A stretch of DNA of 64,000 nt from Solirubrobacter sp963724195 (lineage in GTDB: Bacteria; Actinomycetota; Thermoleophilia; Solirubrobacterales; Solirubrobacteraceae): NCBI GenBank assembly GCA_963724195.1, contig CAVRTQ010000009.1:12454-76453 (forward strand), in the 5' to 3' direction. Below, one piece after another: positions 1-9,116 of the stretch (position 1 is its first letter; the number at the start of each line of letters is the position of its first letter). The notes beneath the pieces were generated by a model. That model was not told where the DNA came from. It saw only the letters and a list, made by a program, of their open reading frames with translations, and did no database searches. The position numbers were made by a program, and so were the translations under genes.

Positions 1-700
1 CTGCGGCGCTCATCACGATCGACCGGCCTGAGCGGCACAACGCCGTCGATGGCGACACGGCCAAGCAACTGCTCGAAGCCTTCAACCGCTTCGCATCGAC
101 GATGACGCCGCGGTGCTCGTCCTCACGGGCGCGGGCGACAAGGCGTTCTGCGCCGGCGCCGACCTGAAGGCGATCGAGACGCTCGACCCCGACGCGCCCG
201 GCGGCCCGCTCGGCTTCACGCGCCTCTTCTCCCCCAAGCCCACGATCGCCGCCATCTCCGGCCACTGCCTCGCCGGCGGCCTGGAGCTCGCGTTGTGGTG
301 CGACCTGCGCGTCGCCACCACCAACGCGTCGTTCGGCTGCACGGAGCGCCGCTGGGGCGTCCCGCTCATCGACGGCGGCACGCAGCGGCTCCCGCGCGTG
401 ATCGGCACCGGCCGCGCCCTCGATCTCGTGCTCACCGGCCGCACGATCCAGGCCCCGGAAGCGAAGTCGATGGGCCTGATCACCGAGATCGTCGGGCCGG
501 GCGCGCACGTCATCCGCGCGCTCCAACTCGCCGAGGAGATCGCCGCGCACCCGCGCGCCACCACCAACTCGGACCGCCGCGCGCTGCTCGAAGGCGAGAC
601 CCTCCCGCTCGACCAGGGGCTTGCCCTGGAGGCCGATCTGGGCCGCACCCAGCTCACGACCGCGCAAGAGGGGGCGCGCCGCTTCGCGCAAAGAAAGTAG
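1..700 (+). CDS. Enoyl-CoA hydratase/isomerase family protein (5' end outside window)
   Basis: Crotonase-fold enzyme that would hydrate or isomerise enoyl-CoA thioesters in fatty-acid or related acyl-CoA catabolism. Seen: an N-terminal stretch with DRPERHNAVD (frame 3), then FCAGADLKAIE (oxyanion-hole motif) and CLAGGLELALWCD. The two family glutamates appear kept, one in GGLELA and one in CTERRWGV ahead of GGTQRLPR. The frame changes near 92-98, so the N-terminal and main parts are read in different frames; this looks like a one-base indel. The start lies upstream of the window. It sits 36 bp ahead of the acyl-CoA reductase, suggesting shared acyl-CoA metabolism. Exact substrate unknown. Confidence 0.85.
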
Positions 701-736
701 GGTCCCGCCCGTGTACGGTCACGGAGGGAGATTGCG

Positions 737-2716
737 TTGACGACCTACTTCGTCACTGGTGCCACCGGGTTCATCGGACGCCACCTCGTCGAGCGCCTGC
801 TCGAGCGCGAAGGCGACATCTACGTCCTCGTGCGCGAGGGCTCGCGCGACAAGCTCGCCCAACTCGTCGAGGGCTGGGGTCACGCCGACCGGATCAAGCC
901 GGTCATCGGCGACCTCACGCAGCCCAAGCTCGGCGTGGAGACCGACCTCCCGCGCATCGACCACTTCTTCCACCTCGCCGCCGTCTACGACATGGCCGCG
1001 GACGAGGAGCGCAACGCGCAGGTCAACGTCGCCGGCACCCAGAACGCCGTCGACCTCGCGAACAGCCTCGACGTCGGGATGTTCCACCACACGTCCTCGA
1101 TCGCGGTCGCCGGCCTGTTCAGCGACGGCACGTTCACCGAGGACATGTTCGACGAGGGCCAGAAGCTGGCCCACCCGTACCACCGGACCAAGTTCGAGTC
1201 CGAGCGCGTCGTGCGCGAGCGCGTGAAGGCGCCGCTGCGCATCTACCGCCCCTCGATCGTCGTCGGCAACTCCAAGACCGGCGAGATGGACAAGATCGAC
1301 GGGCCCTACTACTTCTTCAAGGTGTTGCAGAAGATCCGGCACGCGCTGCCGGAGTGGTTCCCGCTGATCAGCGTCGAGTGGGGCTGGACGAACATCGTCC
1401 CGGTCGACTACGTCGCCGCCGCGATGGACCACATCGCGCACAAGGGCGAGCTCGAGAACAACGTCTTCCACATCGTCGACCCCAAGGGCCAGCGCGTCGG
1501 CGAGGTGCTCAACACGTTCGCGGAGGCCGGGCACGCGCCGCGGGCGGTCATGCGCATCGACCGCCGCGCGCTGCAGAACCTGCCCAAGGGCGTGATCGGG
1601 TTCGCGCTCAAGCTCCCGGCGCTCAAGCAGATCCGCCGCAACGTGCTGGCCGACCTGGGCATCCCGGACGAGGTCGTCGAGTACATCGCGCTCACCTGCC
1701 GCTTCGACGCGCGTGACGCCCAGCGCGCGCTGCGTGACTCCACGATCACGATCCCGACGCTCCCCACCTACGCCGACAAGCTGTGGGACTACTGGGAGCG
1801 CGAGCTGGACCCGGACCTCTACAAGGACCACTCGTTCGAGGGCGCGGTCAACGGCAAGACGGTCATCATCACCGGCGCGTCGAGCGGCATCGGCCGCGCC
1901 GCGGCGCTGAAGATCGCGGCCGCCGGCGGCATCCCGATCCTCGTCGCCCGCACGCGCGAGAAGCTCGAGGAGGTCAAGACCGAGATCGAGGCCGCGGGCG
2001 GCACGGCGTACGTCGCCCCGTGCGACCTGAGCGACTTCGACGCGATCGAGGCCCTGGTCGAGAAGCTCCTGGCCGACCATCCGCGGATCGACATGCTCGT
2101 CAACAACGCGGGACGCTCGATCCGCCGCAGCGTCGCACTCTCCTACGACCGCTTCCACGACTACGAGCGCACGGTCCACCTGAACTACCTGAGCCCGGTG
2201 AAGCTGATGCTCGGGCTGCTCCCGCACATGCGCGACCAGGGCGGCGGGCACATCGTCAACGTGTCGAGCATCGGCGTGCAGACCAGCCCGCCGCGGTTCA
2301 GCGCCTACGTCGCGTCCAAGTCCGCGCTCGACGCGTTCACGCGCGTGGTGAGCAGCGAGACGATCGGCGACAACGTGACCTTCACGACCATCCACATGCC
2401 GCTCGTGCGCACGCCGATGATCGCGCCGACGAAGATGTACGACTCGTTCCCGACGATCTCGCCCGAGGAAGCGGCGGACCTCGTGTGCGAGGCGATCCGC
2501 GCCAAGCCGAAGCAGATCAACACGAAGCTCGGCACCTTCGGGGAGGTCGCCTACGCGCTCGCGCCGAAGGCCGTCGACCAGATCCTGCACCTCGCGTACC
2601 GCGTGTTCCCGGAGTCCACGGCGGCCAAGGGCGGCAAGGAAGGCGAAGGCGGCGGGGACAAGGCGTCCGGCGAGGCGACCGCGCTCGCGTATCTGATGAA
2701 GGGCGTGCACTGGTAA
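737..2716 (+). CDS. Two-domain SDR protein, fatty acyl-CoA reductase type (AcrA1-like)
   Basis: 659 residues carrying two NAD(P)-binding domains. The first (about 1-350) is an extended SDR/NAD-epimerase/'male sterility' domain with TGATGFIG at 7-14 and YHRTK as the YxxxK catalytic pair. The second (about 370-640) is a classical SDR with TGASSGIG, NNAG and YVASK. This order and length match mycobacterial AcrA1 and the alcohol-forming fatty acyl-CoA reductase of Marinobacter, so reduction of acyl-CoA to aldehyde or alcohol is the likely role; that is family inference. The TTG start at 737 is chosen because GGAGGGA lies 8 bases upstream and the Rossmann motif follows at once. The frame is intact. 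Confidence 0.82.
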   Translation: MTTYFVTGATGFIGRHLVERLLEREGDIYVLVREGSRDKLAQLVEGWGHADRIKPVIGDLTQPKLGVETDLPRIDHFFHLAAVYDMAADEERNAQVNVAGTQNAVDLANSLDVGMFHHTSSIAVAGLFSDGTFTEDMFDEGQKLAHPYHRTKFESERVVRERVKAPLRIYRPSIVVGNSKTGEMDKIDGPYYFFKVLQKIRHALPEWFPLISVEWGWTNIVPVDYVAAAMDHIAHKGELENNVFHIVDPKGQRVGEVLNTFAEAGHAPRAVMRIDRRALQNLPKGVIGFALKLPALKQIRRNVLADLGIPDEVVEYIALTCRFDARDAQRALRDSTITIPTLPTYADKLWDYWERELDPDLYKDHSFEGAVNGKTVIITGASSGIGRAAALKIAAAGGIPILVARTREKLEEVKTEIEAAGGTAYVAPCDLSDFDAIEALVEKLLADHPRIDMLVNNAGRSIRRSVALSYDRFHDYERTVHLNYLSPVKLMLGLLPHMRDQGGGHIVNVSSIGVQTSPPRFSAYVASKSALDAFTRVVSSETIGDNVTFTTIHMPLVRTPMIAPTKMYDSFPTISPEEAADLVCEAIRAKPKQINTKLGTFGEVAYALAPKAVDQILHLAYRVFPESTAAKGGKEGEGGGDKASGEATALAYLMKGVHW

Positions 2717-3567
2717 CGCTCAGCTCCGGCGGGCTCGAAGCGACCTTCGAGCCCGCGGCGGGGATGCACTGCGTGTCCCTGCGCCACGACGGCGATCAGC
2801 TGCTCGCGGACGTCACCGAGCACGTCCCGAACACGCCGTGGGCGAGCGGCATCCCGCTCCTGCACCCGTGGGCCAACCGGCTCGGCGGCTTCGAGTACAC
2901 GTTCGACGGCGTGGCCGTAGCGCTCGACCGCGCCGATCTGTATCTGGAGGAGCACGGCCTGCCGCTGCACGGGCTGCGCGCGGCGGTCACGGGCTGGGAG
3001 CCGACGTTCGCGAACGAGAAGCGCATCGTCGCCGGCCGTGACGTCACCGAAGCCGCCTTCCCGTTCCCGCACCGGGTCACCGTCGCCGCGGAGCTGAGCC
3101 CGTCCGCGCTGACCATCACCACCACGCTCACCGCGGGTCAGCGGCCCGTGCCGATCGCGTTCGGCTACCACCCGTTCCTCCAGCTCCCGGGCGTGCCCCG
3201 CGCCGAGTGGGAGATCACGCTGCCGGTGGAGGAGCACATCGCCGTCGACGAGCGGCTGATCCCGACGGGCGAGCGCGCACCCGCCGGTCAGCTGGACGGC
3301 CCGCTGGCGGACCGTACGTTCGATGACGGGTACACGTACGCAGGCGGCCCGTTCGTCCTGGAGGGCGGCGACCGCCGGATCGAGGTGGTCTTCGAGGAGG
3401 GCTACGGCTACGCGCAGGTGTTCGCGCCGAGCATCGCCGACCTCGTCTGCTTCGAGCCGATGACCGCTCCCGCGGACGCGCTCCGGCACGGACCGGACTC
3501 CGTACCGCCCGGCGAGTCGTTCACTGCACGGTTCAGTGTGACCATCATGAGAGTGTCAGAGCGCTGA
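2710..3567 (+). CDS. Aldose 1-epimerase (galactose mutarotase) family protein
   Basis: Galactose-mutarotase-fold protein of about 285 residues that would interconvert sugar anomers or hexose-6-phosphate anomers in the cytosol. Seen: HPWANRLGG (substrate-binding strand), LPLHGL with a conserved His, GYHPFLQLPG with the second His, and the C-terminal FEPMTAP carrying the catalytic-base Glu. No ATG/GTG/TTG lies near the expected N-terminus. The reading frame is open back through the upstream gene, so I place the start at the CTG at 2710, overlapping the preceding stop; translational coupling is likely. A start error of some residues is possible. Specific sugar not determinable. Confidence 0.78.
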   Translation: MVTLSSGGLEATFEPAAGMHCVSLRHDGDQLLADVTEHVPNTPWASGIPLLHPWANRLGGFEYTFDGVAVALDRADLYLEEHGLPLHGLRAAVTGWEPTFANEKRIVAGRDVTEAAFPFPHRVTVAAELSPSALTITTTLTAGQRPVPIAFGYHPFLQLPGVPRAEWEITLPVEEHIAVDERLIPTGERAPAGQLDGPLADRTFDDGYTYAGGPFVLEGGDRRIEVVFEEGYGYAQVFAPSIADLVCFEPMTAPADALRHGPDSVPPGESFTARFSVTIMRVSER

Positions 3568-3578
3568 CGGAATGTCAG
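3564..3578. promoter_or_regulatory. Candidate operator CTGAC-N5-GTCAG upstream of the ABC binding protein
   Basis: CTGAC-GGAAT-GTCAG overlaps the stop of the mutarotase gene and lies about 185 bp before the ABC binding-protein start. An almost identical palindrome (CTGAC-GGACT-GTCAG, followed by the same TA) lies just before the beta-oxidation operon at 13514-13530. Paired, dyad-symmetric sites of this size are typical of TetR-type repressors. That use is inference. Confidence 0.45.
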
Positions 3579-3762
3579 TAGCGGCCGCCGAACCACCGTT
3601 TCCCAATACTTACCGCGATGGAAGTCGGCGCACGGGGTACTGCGCCCTGCTGTCGAATCCACTCGCTACCGTGCACGACAGATCAGCGGTCGGCTTGCGG
3701 GTTGGCGGGGGCCACACTCGGAGCGGCCGCAATTTCTGAGGTTCTAAGAAAGGACGCTCTAC

Positions 3763-5544
3763 ATGCGTAGGTCCGCATGGACCACCGGGGCCGCGCTGCT
3801 TGCGGCCCTCTCGCTCGGCGTTGCCGCTTGCGGCGGCGGCGACGACGACACTGGCGGAGGGAACGACAACGCCAAGACAGCACGCCACGCCGGCTCCAGG
3901 GCCAGAAGCCCGGCGGCAAGCTGACCGCGCTGTGGACGGGCGACGTCGACTTCATCGACTGCGGCCGCACCTACTACCAGATGGGTCTGTTCATCTGCTC
4001 GTCGACGCAGAAGTCGCTGTACTCGTACAAGCCCGACGACCCGGTCAACATGCAGCCGGACCTCGCCGAGGGCCCGCCGGAAGTGTCGGAGGACGGCAAG
4101 ACCGTCACGATCAAGATCAAGCAGGGCGTCAAGTACTCGCCGCCGTACGAGGAAGTGGTCACGTCGGCCGACGTCAAGTACGCGATCGAGCGCGGCTTCT
4201 TCAACTCGGTGGCCAGCGGCTTCACGGCGTCCTACTACGGTGACCTCGAGGGCGCCAAGGTCGGCGTGGACGCGGGCACCAAGATCTCGGGCATCACGAC
4301 GCCCGACGACTCCACGGTCGTGCTGAAGTTCAAGCGTCCCGTCGGCGGTGTCATGGCCGCGGGTGCGCTCGCGTATCCGGCCACGGCTCCCGTGCCCGAG
4401 AAGTACGCCAAGAAGTTCGACGCCGAGCCGCAGACGACCTACGGCGAGAACCAGCTGGCGACGGGCCCGTACATGATCGAGAACGACGCCTCGGGCAAGG
4501 CGATCGGCTACGAGCCGGGCAAGCGCATCCACCTCGTGCGCAACCCGAACTGGGACAAGAGCCTGGACTACAAGCCGGCGTACCTGGACGAGATCGACAA
4601 CCTCCAGGGCAACGACGATCCCGGCATCGCCACCCGCCGCATCCTCGACGGCGAGAGCATGATCAACGGCGACATCACGCGTGCCGCCCGAGACGCTCAA
4701 GCCGGCGAGCCAGGACACGCCCGACCAGCTCAAGTCCGCGCCGCCGATCGGTGGCCGGTGGGTGTCGATGAACACGACGATCAAGCCGTTCGACGACATC
4801 AACGTCCGCAAGGCCGTCGTCGCCGGCATGGACCGCAACGCGCTGCTGCTGACCCGCGGCGGCAAGTTCGTCGGCGACATGGCGACGCACTTCCTCCCGC
4901 CCGGAACGGCCGGCTTCGAGGAGGCCGGCGGCGCCAAGGGCACCGGCGTGGACTTCCTCTCCGAGGACGGCTCGCCGCTGCCGGACGTGTCCGCGAAGTA
5001 CTTCAAGGCCGCGGGCTACGCGTCCGGCAAGTACGAGGGCACGGAGAAGATCCTGATGGTCGGCTCCAACGCGGGCGTGGCCGCCAAGACCTCCGAGGTC
5101 GTCAAGCAGAACCTCGAGAACATGGGCTTCCAGGTCACGATGCGCCTGGTCGCGCCGCAGACGATGTACACGCGCTACTGCAACGTGCCCAAGGCCAAGG
5201 TCGCGGTGTGCCCGAACGTCGGCTGGATCCGCGACTTCGCGGACGGCCAGACGATGCTCTCGCCGACGTTCGCCGGCAAGAACATCCTGCCGCAGGGCAA
5301 CTCGAACTGGCCCGAGCTCGACGACCCGAAGATCAACGAGGCGATCGACGCGGCCGAGATCGCTCCGGTCGAGCAGCGCGCGCAGCTGTGGGGCGACATC
5401 GACAAGATGGTCACCGCGACCGCCGCCGCGATTCCGTGGATCTGGGACAAGCAGGCGCTCGTCCAGTCCAAGAACGTCGAGGGCGTCATTGCGCAGAACA
5501 ACTCGCAGTGGGACCTCAGCCTGGACGTCCATCAAGTAGGGTGA
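3763..5544 (+). CDS. ABC transporter substrate-binding lipoprotein, family 5 (peptide/opine type), frameshifted
   Basis: Extracytoplasmic solute-binding protein of the oligopeptide/nickel family (SBP_bac_5), about 590 residues. Seen: a lipoprotein signal (MRRSAWTT, hydrophobic core, lipobox VAAC at residues 20-23) followed by a Gly/Asp-rich linker; MQPDLAEGPPEVSEDGKTV, a family hallmark; and FDDINVRKAVVAGMDRNAL in the second lobe. The frame changes near 3880-3900 and again near 4680; each joined piece continues the family alignment, so these look like sequence indels. AAGAAAGGA precedes the ATG by about 10 bases. No permease or ATPase genes follow: the gene ends at a strong terminator, so its membrane partner must be elsewhere. 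Confidence 0.82.
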
Positions 5545-5580
5545 TCCCCTCGATCTGAACTGGGGCTAGCCCCCATCTTT

Positions 5581-5613
5581 GCGGCCCCGCCACGTGCGGG
5601 GCCGCTTTTGTTT
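5581..5613 (+). terminator. Rho-independent terminator after the ABC binding protein
   Basis: A perfect 10-bp stem GCGGCCCCGC / GCGGGGCCGC (5581-5590 and 5596-5605) with loop CACGT is followed by TTTTGTTT. It lies 37 bases after the stop and 47 bases before the sigma-factor start. Confidence 0.9.
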
Positions 5614-5659
5614 AACCCGTGCATAGGGTCGCCTTCAGAGTCGCTTAGCAACGTGACCG

Positions 5660-6535
5660 ATGCTGCCCGACATGCCCACCGCTTCGCCGCCGACCCCGGA
5701 CGGACGCGAGCTCGGCGACGGCCTCGGAATCTTTCTCCAGCGCATCGCCCGCACGCGCCTCCTGACCCCAGCTGAAGAGCTCGAGCTCGCCCGCCGCATC
5801 GAGCGCGGCGATCTCGACGCCAAAGACCGCATGATCGAAGCCAATCTGCGGCTCGTCGTCCACCTCGCCAAGCGCTTCCAGCGCGAGGACTCGGGCATGA
5901 CGCTGCTCGACCTGATCCAGGAAGGCACGATCGGGCTCGTCCGTGCCGTGGAGAAGTTCGACCACCGCCGCGGCTTCCGGTTCTCCACCTACGCGACGCT
6001 GTGGATTCGCCAGGCCATCGGCCGCGCGATGTCCGAGAAGGGCCGCACCGTGCGCCTGCCCGTGCACGTGGGCGACCGCGTGCGCAAGCTGCAGGCCGTC
6101 GAGCGCCGGCTCGCCATGGCCCTCGGCGCCACCCCGACCGCGGTCGAGCTGGCCGACGCGCTGGAGTGGACCGAGGGCGAAGTCGCCGACGTGCGCCGGG
6201 TCGCCATGGCCCCCGTCTCCCTGGAGGCGCCCGTGGGCGACGAGGGCGACGCCGAGCTCGGCCACCTGCTCGCCGACGAGGGCCCGACCCCCGAGGAGTC
6301 CGCCGCGGTCTCACGCATGCACGCGGACCTCGGCCACGTCCTGGCCTCGCTGGGCGGGCTGGAGCGGCGCGTGCTGGAGCTGCGGTTCGGTCTGGGCGCT
6401 GAGGCGCCGCACACCCCTGGGCAGGCCGCCCGTGTCCTGGGCATCACGCCCCGGCGCGTGCGCTGCGCCGAGGACCGCGCGCTGCGCCACCTGCGCGCCT
6501 CGCCGGCCACCGGCGCGCTGCGCGACGCCGCGTAG
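5660..6535 (+). CDS. Sigma-70 family RNA polymerase sigma factor, group 2 type
   Basis: 291-residue sigma factor with regions 1.2, 2, 3 and 4 but no long region 1.1, so a non-essential RpoD-like (group 2) factor rather than an ECF factor. Seen: region 1.2 (LTPAEELELARRIERGD, about 35-50), region 2 (NLRLVVHLAKRF, DLIQEGTIGLVRAVEKF, and the -10-binding FRFSTYATLWIRQAI near 110-125), region 3, and region 4 (ERRVLELRFGLG). The region 4.2 recognition helix reads TPRRVRCAEDRAL where primary factors have a RIRQIE-type sequence, so its -35 preference may differ. It stands alone between two terminator-like regions. No anti-sigma gene is adjacent. Confidence 0.88.
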   Translation: MLPDMPTASPPTPDGRELGDGLGIFLQRIARTRLLTPAEELELARRIERGDLDAKDRMIEANLRLVVHLAKRFQREDSGMTLLDLIQEGTIGLVRAVEKFDHRRGFRFSTYATLWIRQAIGRAMSEKGRTVRLPVHVGDRVRKLQAVERRLAMALGATPTAVELADALEWTEGEVADVRRVAMAPVSLEAPVGDEGDAELGHLLADEGPTPEESAAVSRMHADLGHVLASLGGLERRVLELRFGLGAEAPHTPGQAARVLGITPRRVRCAEDRALRHLRASPATGALRDAA

Positions 6536-6570
6536 GGATCGGGAACGGCGAGCACACCCGCGGCCGCCGC

Positions 6571-6806
6571 GTCAAGAAACTCGTGCCCCGGCGCCGGGGC
6601 AGGCCACACGGTCGTCACGAGTTTCTTGACCCGTCGGGGCGGGCGCGCTTTTTGCGGGTGAGGCGGGTGCCCCGCACTGCGTGAACGCCTTGGCGTTCAC
6701 GTCTTTCCACGCCGAGGGACGGTGCACGCCACGCGAGCGTTCACGAAGTGGCCGCTGAGGGAACCAAGCGAACGCTCGCGCGCCCGGGTGGCGCGTTGCC
6801 GCTCGC
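6571..6806 (+). repeat. Hairpin-rich mosaic repeat, copy A (convergent gap sigma factor / ppk)
   Basis: Gap 6536-6974 holds no credible gene. It contains GTCAAGAAACTCGTG (6571-6585) and its exact reverse complement (6616-6630), enclosing CCCCGGCGCCGGGG. At 6661-6744 lies an 84-base module about 94 % identical to 51637-51719, including hairpin GTGAACGCC-TT-GGCGTTCAC (6681-6700). A further 32-base block at about 6774-6805 has one mismatch to 51748-51779. The 6571-6630 stem is the counterpart of hairpins at 34487-34523 and 51925-51961. After 6806 I see nothing up to the ppk stop. Confidence 0.8.
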
Positions 6807-6974
6807 CGGACTCAGGTGGTCGACGAAGCTTGCGTTTTCCGAAGGAACGTCGCCGCCCCACGCGGAACGCGTCCAAGCACGCACTTCCGGCCCGAGCGAC
6901 CCGGTGTCCTGCTGGCCGACGGCGCGCCGGGCGATCCAGCGCGGGCGTCACTTCGCGCGCTGGTGGCGGTGGGG

Positions 6975-9116
6975 CTAGGAGTCCTCGGCCGAGGACGCGG
7001 TCGCCTCGGCGGCCAGGGCCGCGTGCGCCGCCATCAGCTCACGCTGGACGTTGCGCGGCTCCTCGTCGCCGGGGGTCCGCCGGGTCCAGGTGCATTCGGA
7101 GTCCAGGTCCCAGCAGTTCGTGTTGTCGGCGAAGCAGCGGTCCAGCGTGTCGGTGAGCTCCGCGCGCAGGGACTCGTCCCGGATCGGCGTGAGCAGCTCC
7201 ACGCGCGTGTCCAGGTTGCGCGGCATCAGGTCCGCCGAGCCGATGTAGATCAGCGTCTCGTCGCCACGGTCGAACGAGAAGATGCGCGAATGCTCGAGGA
7301 AGCGCCCGACGACGGAGATCACGCGGATGTTCTCCGACACCCCGGGCACACCGGGCTTCAGGCAGCAGATGCCGCGCACGTTGATCTCCACCGCCACGCC
7401 CGCCTGGGACGCGCGGTAGAGCGCGCGGATGCACTCCTTGTCCACGAGCGAGTTCATCTTCAGGCGGATGCGCGCGGGACGACCTTCGCGGTGGGCGGCG
7501 ATCGTCTTGTCGATCTCGGCGATGATCCCCTGGCGCATGTGCGCGGGCGCGACGAGCACCTTGCGGTACCCCCGCGGCCGGGCGAAGCCGGTGAGGAAGT
7601 TGAACATGTCGGCGACGTCGTTGCCGAGCTGCTCGTCGCACGTCAGAAGCCCGAAATCCGTGTACAGACGCGCGGTCTTCGCGTTGTAGTTGCCGGTGCC
7701 GACGTGCAGGTAGTGCCGGACGCCGTCACCCTCGCGGCGCACGACCAGGATGCACTTGGCGTGCGTCTTCAGCGACGGCAGCCCGTAGACGACGTGCACG
7801 CCCGCCTCTTCCAGCGCGCGGCCCCAGGTGATGTTCGCGCGCTCGTCGAAGCGCGCCTTGACCTCGACCAGGCACACGGCCTGCTTGCCGCGCTCGGAAG
7901 CGCGGATGAGTGCGGGAACGAGCGGCGAGTCGTCGCTCGTCCGGTACACGGTCTGCTTGATCGCGAGCACGTCCGGGTCGTTGACCGCCTGCTCGACGAA
8001 CCGCTCGACCGAGCTCACGAACGAGTCGTACGGGTGGTGCAGGAGGATGTCGCGCTTGCGCATCGCGCCCAGCACGTCGGGCTGCGAATCCTCGTCGGGC
8101 TGCAGCAGCGGCTGGGTGACGGGCGACCACGGCGGGTCGCGCAGATCGCTGAAGCCCGGTAGGCCGACGATCGCCCACAGGTCCTTGAGGTCCAGCACCC
8201 CGTCGACCTCGAACACGTCCTCAGGCTCGACCTCGAGCGCCCGCGTGATCTGCTCGCGGATGGCGGCGCTCATGCCGGCCGACACTTCCACGCGCACGGT
8301 CTCGCCGAAGCGCCGCGCGCGCAGCTCCTCCTCCACCGCCTGCAGGAGGTCGTCGGCCTCGTCGGAGACCGTGAAGTCCGCGTCGCGGGTGACCCGGAAG
8401 ACAGCGTGGTCGAGGATCTCCATGCCCGGGAAGAGCACGTCGAGGTTCTCGGCGATCAGCTCCTCGAGCGTCACGAACGTGCGCCCGTCGCCGGTGGCGA
8501 CGAACCGCGGGAGCATCTCCTTCGGCACCTTCACGCGCGCGAAGGTCTCGACCTCGGTGATCGGGTCGCGCACGATCACGCCGAGCGAGAGCGACAGGTT
8601 GGAGATGTACGGGAACGGTCGCCCGAGGCCCACCGCGAGCGGCGTGAGCACGGGGAAGATCTGGCGCCGGAAGCGCTCGTCGAGGTCTCGCTGCTGGCGG
8701 CCCTCGACCTCGTCGTAGCCGACGATCCGGATGCCGTGCTCGGCCAGCGCGGGCCGCAGCTCGCGGACCAGGCACTTCGACTGGCGCTCGTTGTGCTGGC
8801 GCACGACCTTGCGCAGCGCGTCGAGCGTCTGGCTCGGAGTGCGCCCGTCCTGCAGCGGCTTCTCGATGCCGGCGTCGATCTGGTCGTGCAGACCCGCGAC
8901 GCGCACCATGAAGAACTCGTCGAGGTTGGACGAGACGATCGCGAGGAACTTCAGCCGCTCCAGCAGCGGGACCGCAGGGTCCTCGGCGAGCTGCAGCACA
9001 CGATCGTTGAACTCCATCCACGACGTCTCGCGGTTGAAGAAGAGGCCAGGATCCTTGAGATCCGGGGCAGGCGGCGACTCGGGCGGGCTGGTGACGTCGG
9101 TCACGTCCCGCATCAT
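6975..9116 (-). CDS. ppk1: Polyphosphate kinase 1
   Basis: 713-residue enzyme that polymerises the gamma-phosphate of ATP into inorganic polyphosphate (and the reverse), usually membrane-associated. Full-length and in one frame. Seen: N-terminal FFNRETSWMEFNDRVL and SSNLDEFFMVRVAGL, the phospholipase-D-like C-terminal domains with the autophosphorylated histidine in SLKTHAKC (about residue 451), the second conserved histidine in FLEHSRIFSF (about 608), and HVGTGNYN. Its ATG overlaps the end of the exopolyphosphatase gene by four bases, so synthesis and breakdown are encoded in one transcript with translational coupling. The 3' end faces hairpin repeat A. Confidence 0.96.
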   Translation of the reverse strand: MMRDVTDVTSPPESPPAPDLKDPGLFFNRETSWMEFNDRVLQLAEDPAVPLLERLKFLAIVSSNLDEFFMVRVAGLHDQIDAGIEKPLQDGRTPSQTLDALRKVVRQHNERQSKCLVRELRPALAEHGIRIVGYDEVEGRQQRDLDERFRRQIFPVLTPLAVGLGRPFPYISNLSLSLGVIVRDPITEVETFARVKVPKEMLPRFVATGDGRTFVTLEELIAENLDVLFPGMEILDHAVFRVTRDADFTVSDEADDLLQAVEEELRARRFGETVRVEVSAGMSAAIREQITRALEVEPEDVFEVDGVLDLKDLWAIVGLPGFSDLRDPPWSPVTQPLLQPDEDSQPDVLGAMRKRDILLHHPYDSFVSSVERFVEQAVNDPDVLAIKQTVYRTSDDSPLVPALIRASERGKQAVCLVEVKARFDERANITWGRALEEAGVHVVYGLPSLKTHAKCILVVRREGDGVRHYLHVGTGNYNAKTARLYTDFGLLTCDEQLGNDVADMFNFLTGFARPRGYRKVLVAPAHMRQGIIAEIDKTIAAHREGRPARIRLKMNSLVDKECIRALYRASQAGVAVEINVRGICCLKPGVPGVSENIRVISVVGRFLEHSRIFSFDRGDETLIYIGSADLMPRNLDTRVELLTPIRDESLRAELTDTLDRCFADNTNCWDLDSECTWTRRTPGDEEPRNVQRELMAAHAALAAEATASSAEDS

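Noticed and set aside
719..2710. Very long antisense open frame opposite the acyl-CoA reductase
   Set aside because: High-GC third positions keep antisense frames open. The translation is Arg/His/Asp/Val-rich with no motif, while the plus strand has two full SDR domains. The same holds for 17875-20457, 60087-62384 and other long shadows.
6536..6974. Mobile element or CRISPR in the hairpin-rich gap
   Set aside because: No transposase, no terminal repeats with target duplication, and no regular repeat-spacer spacing.
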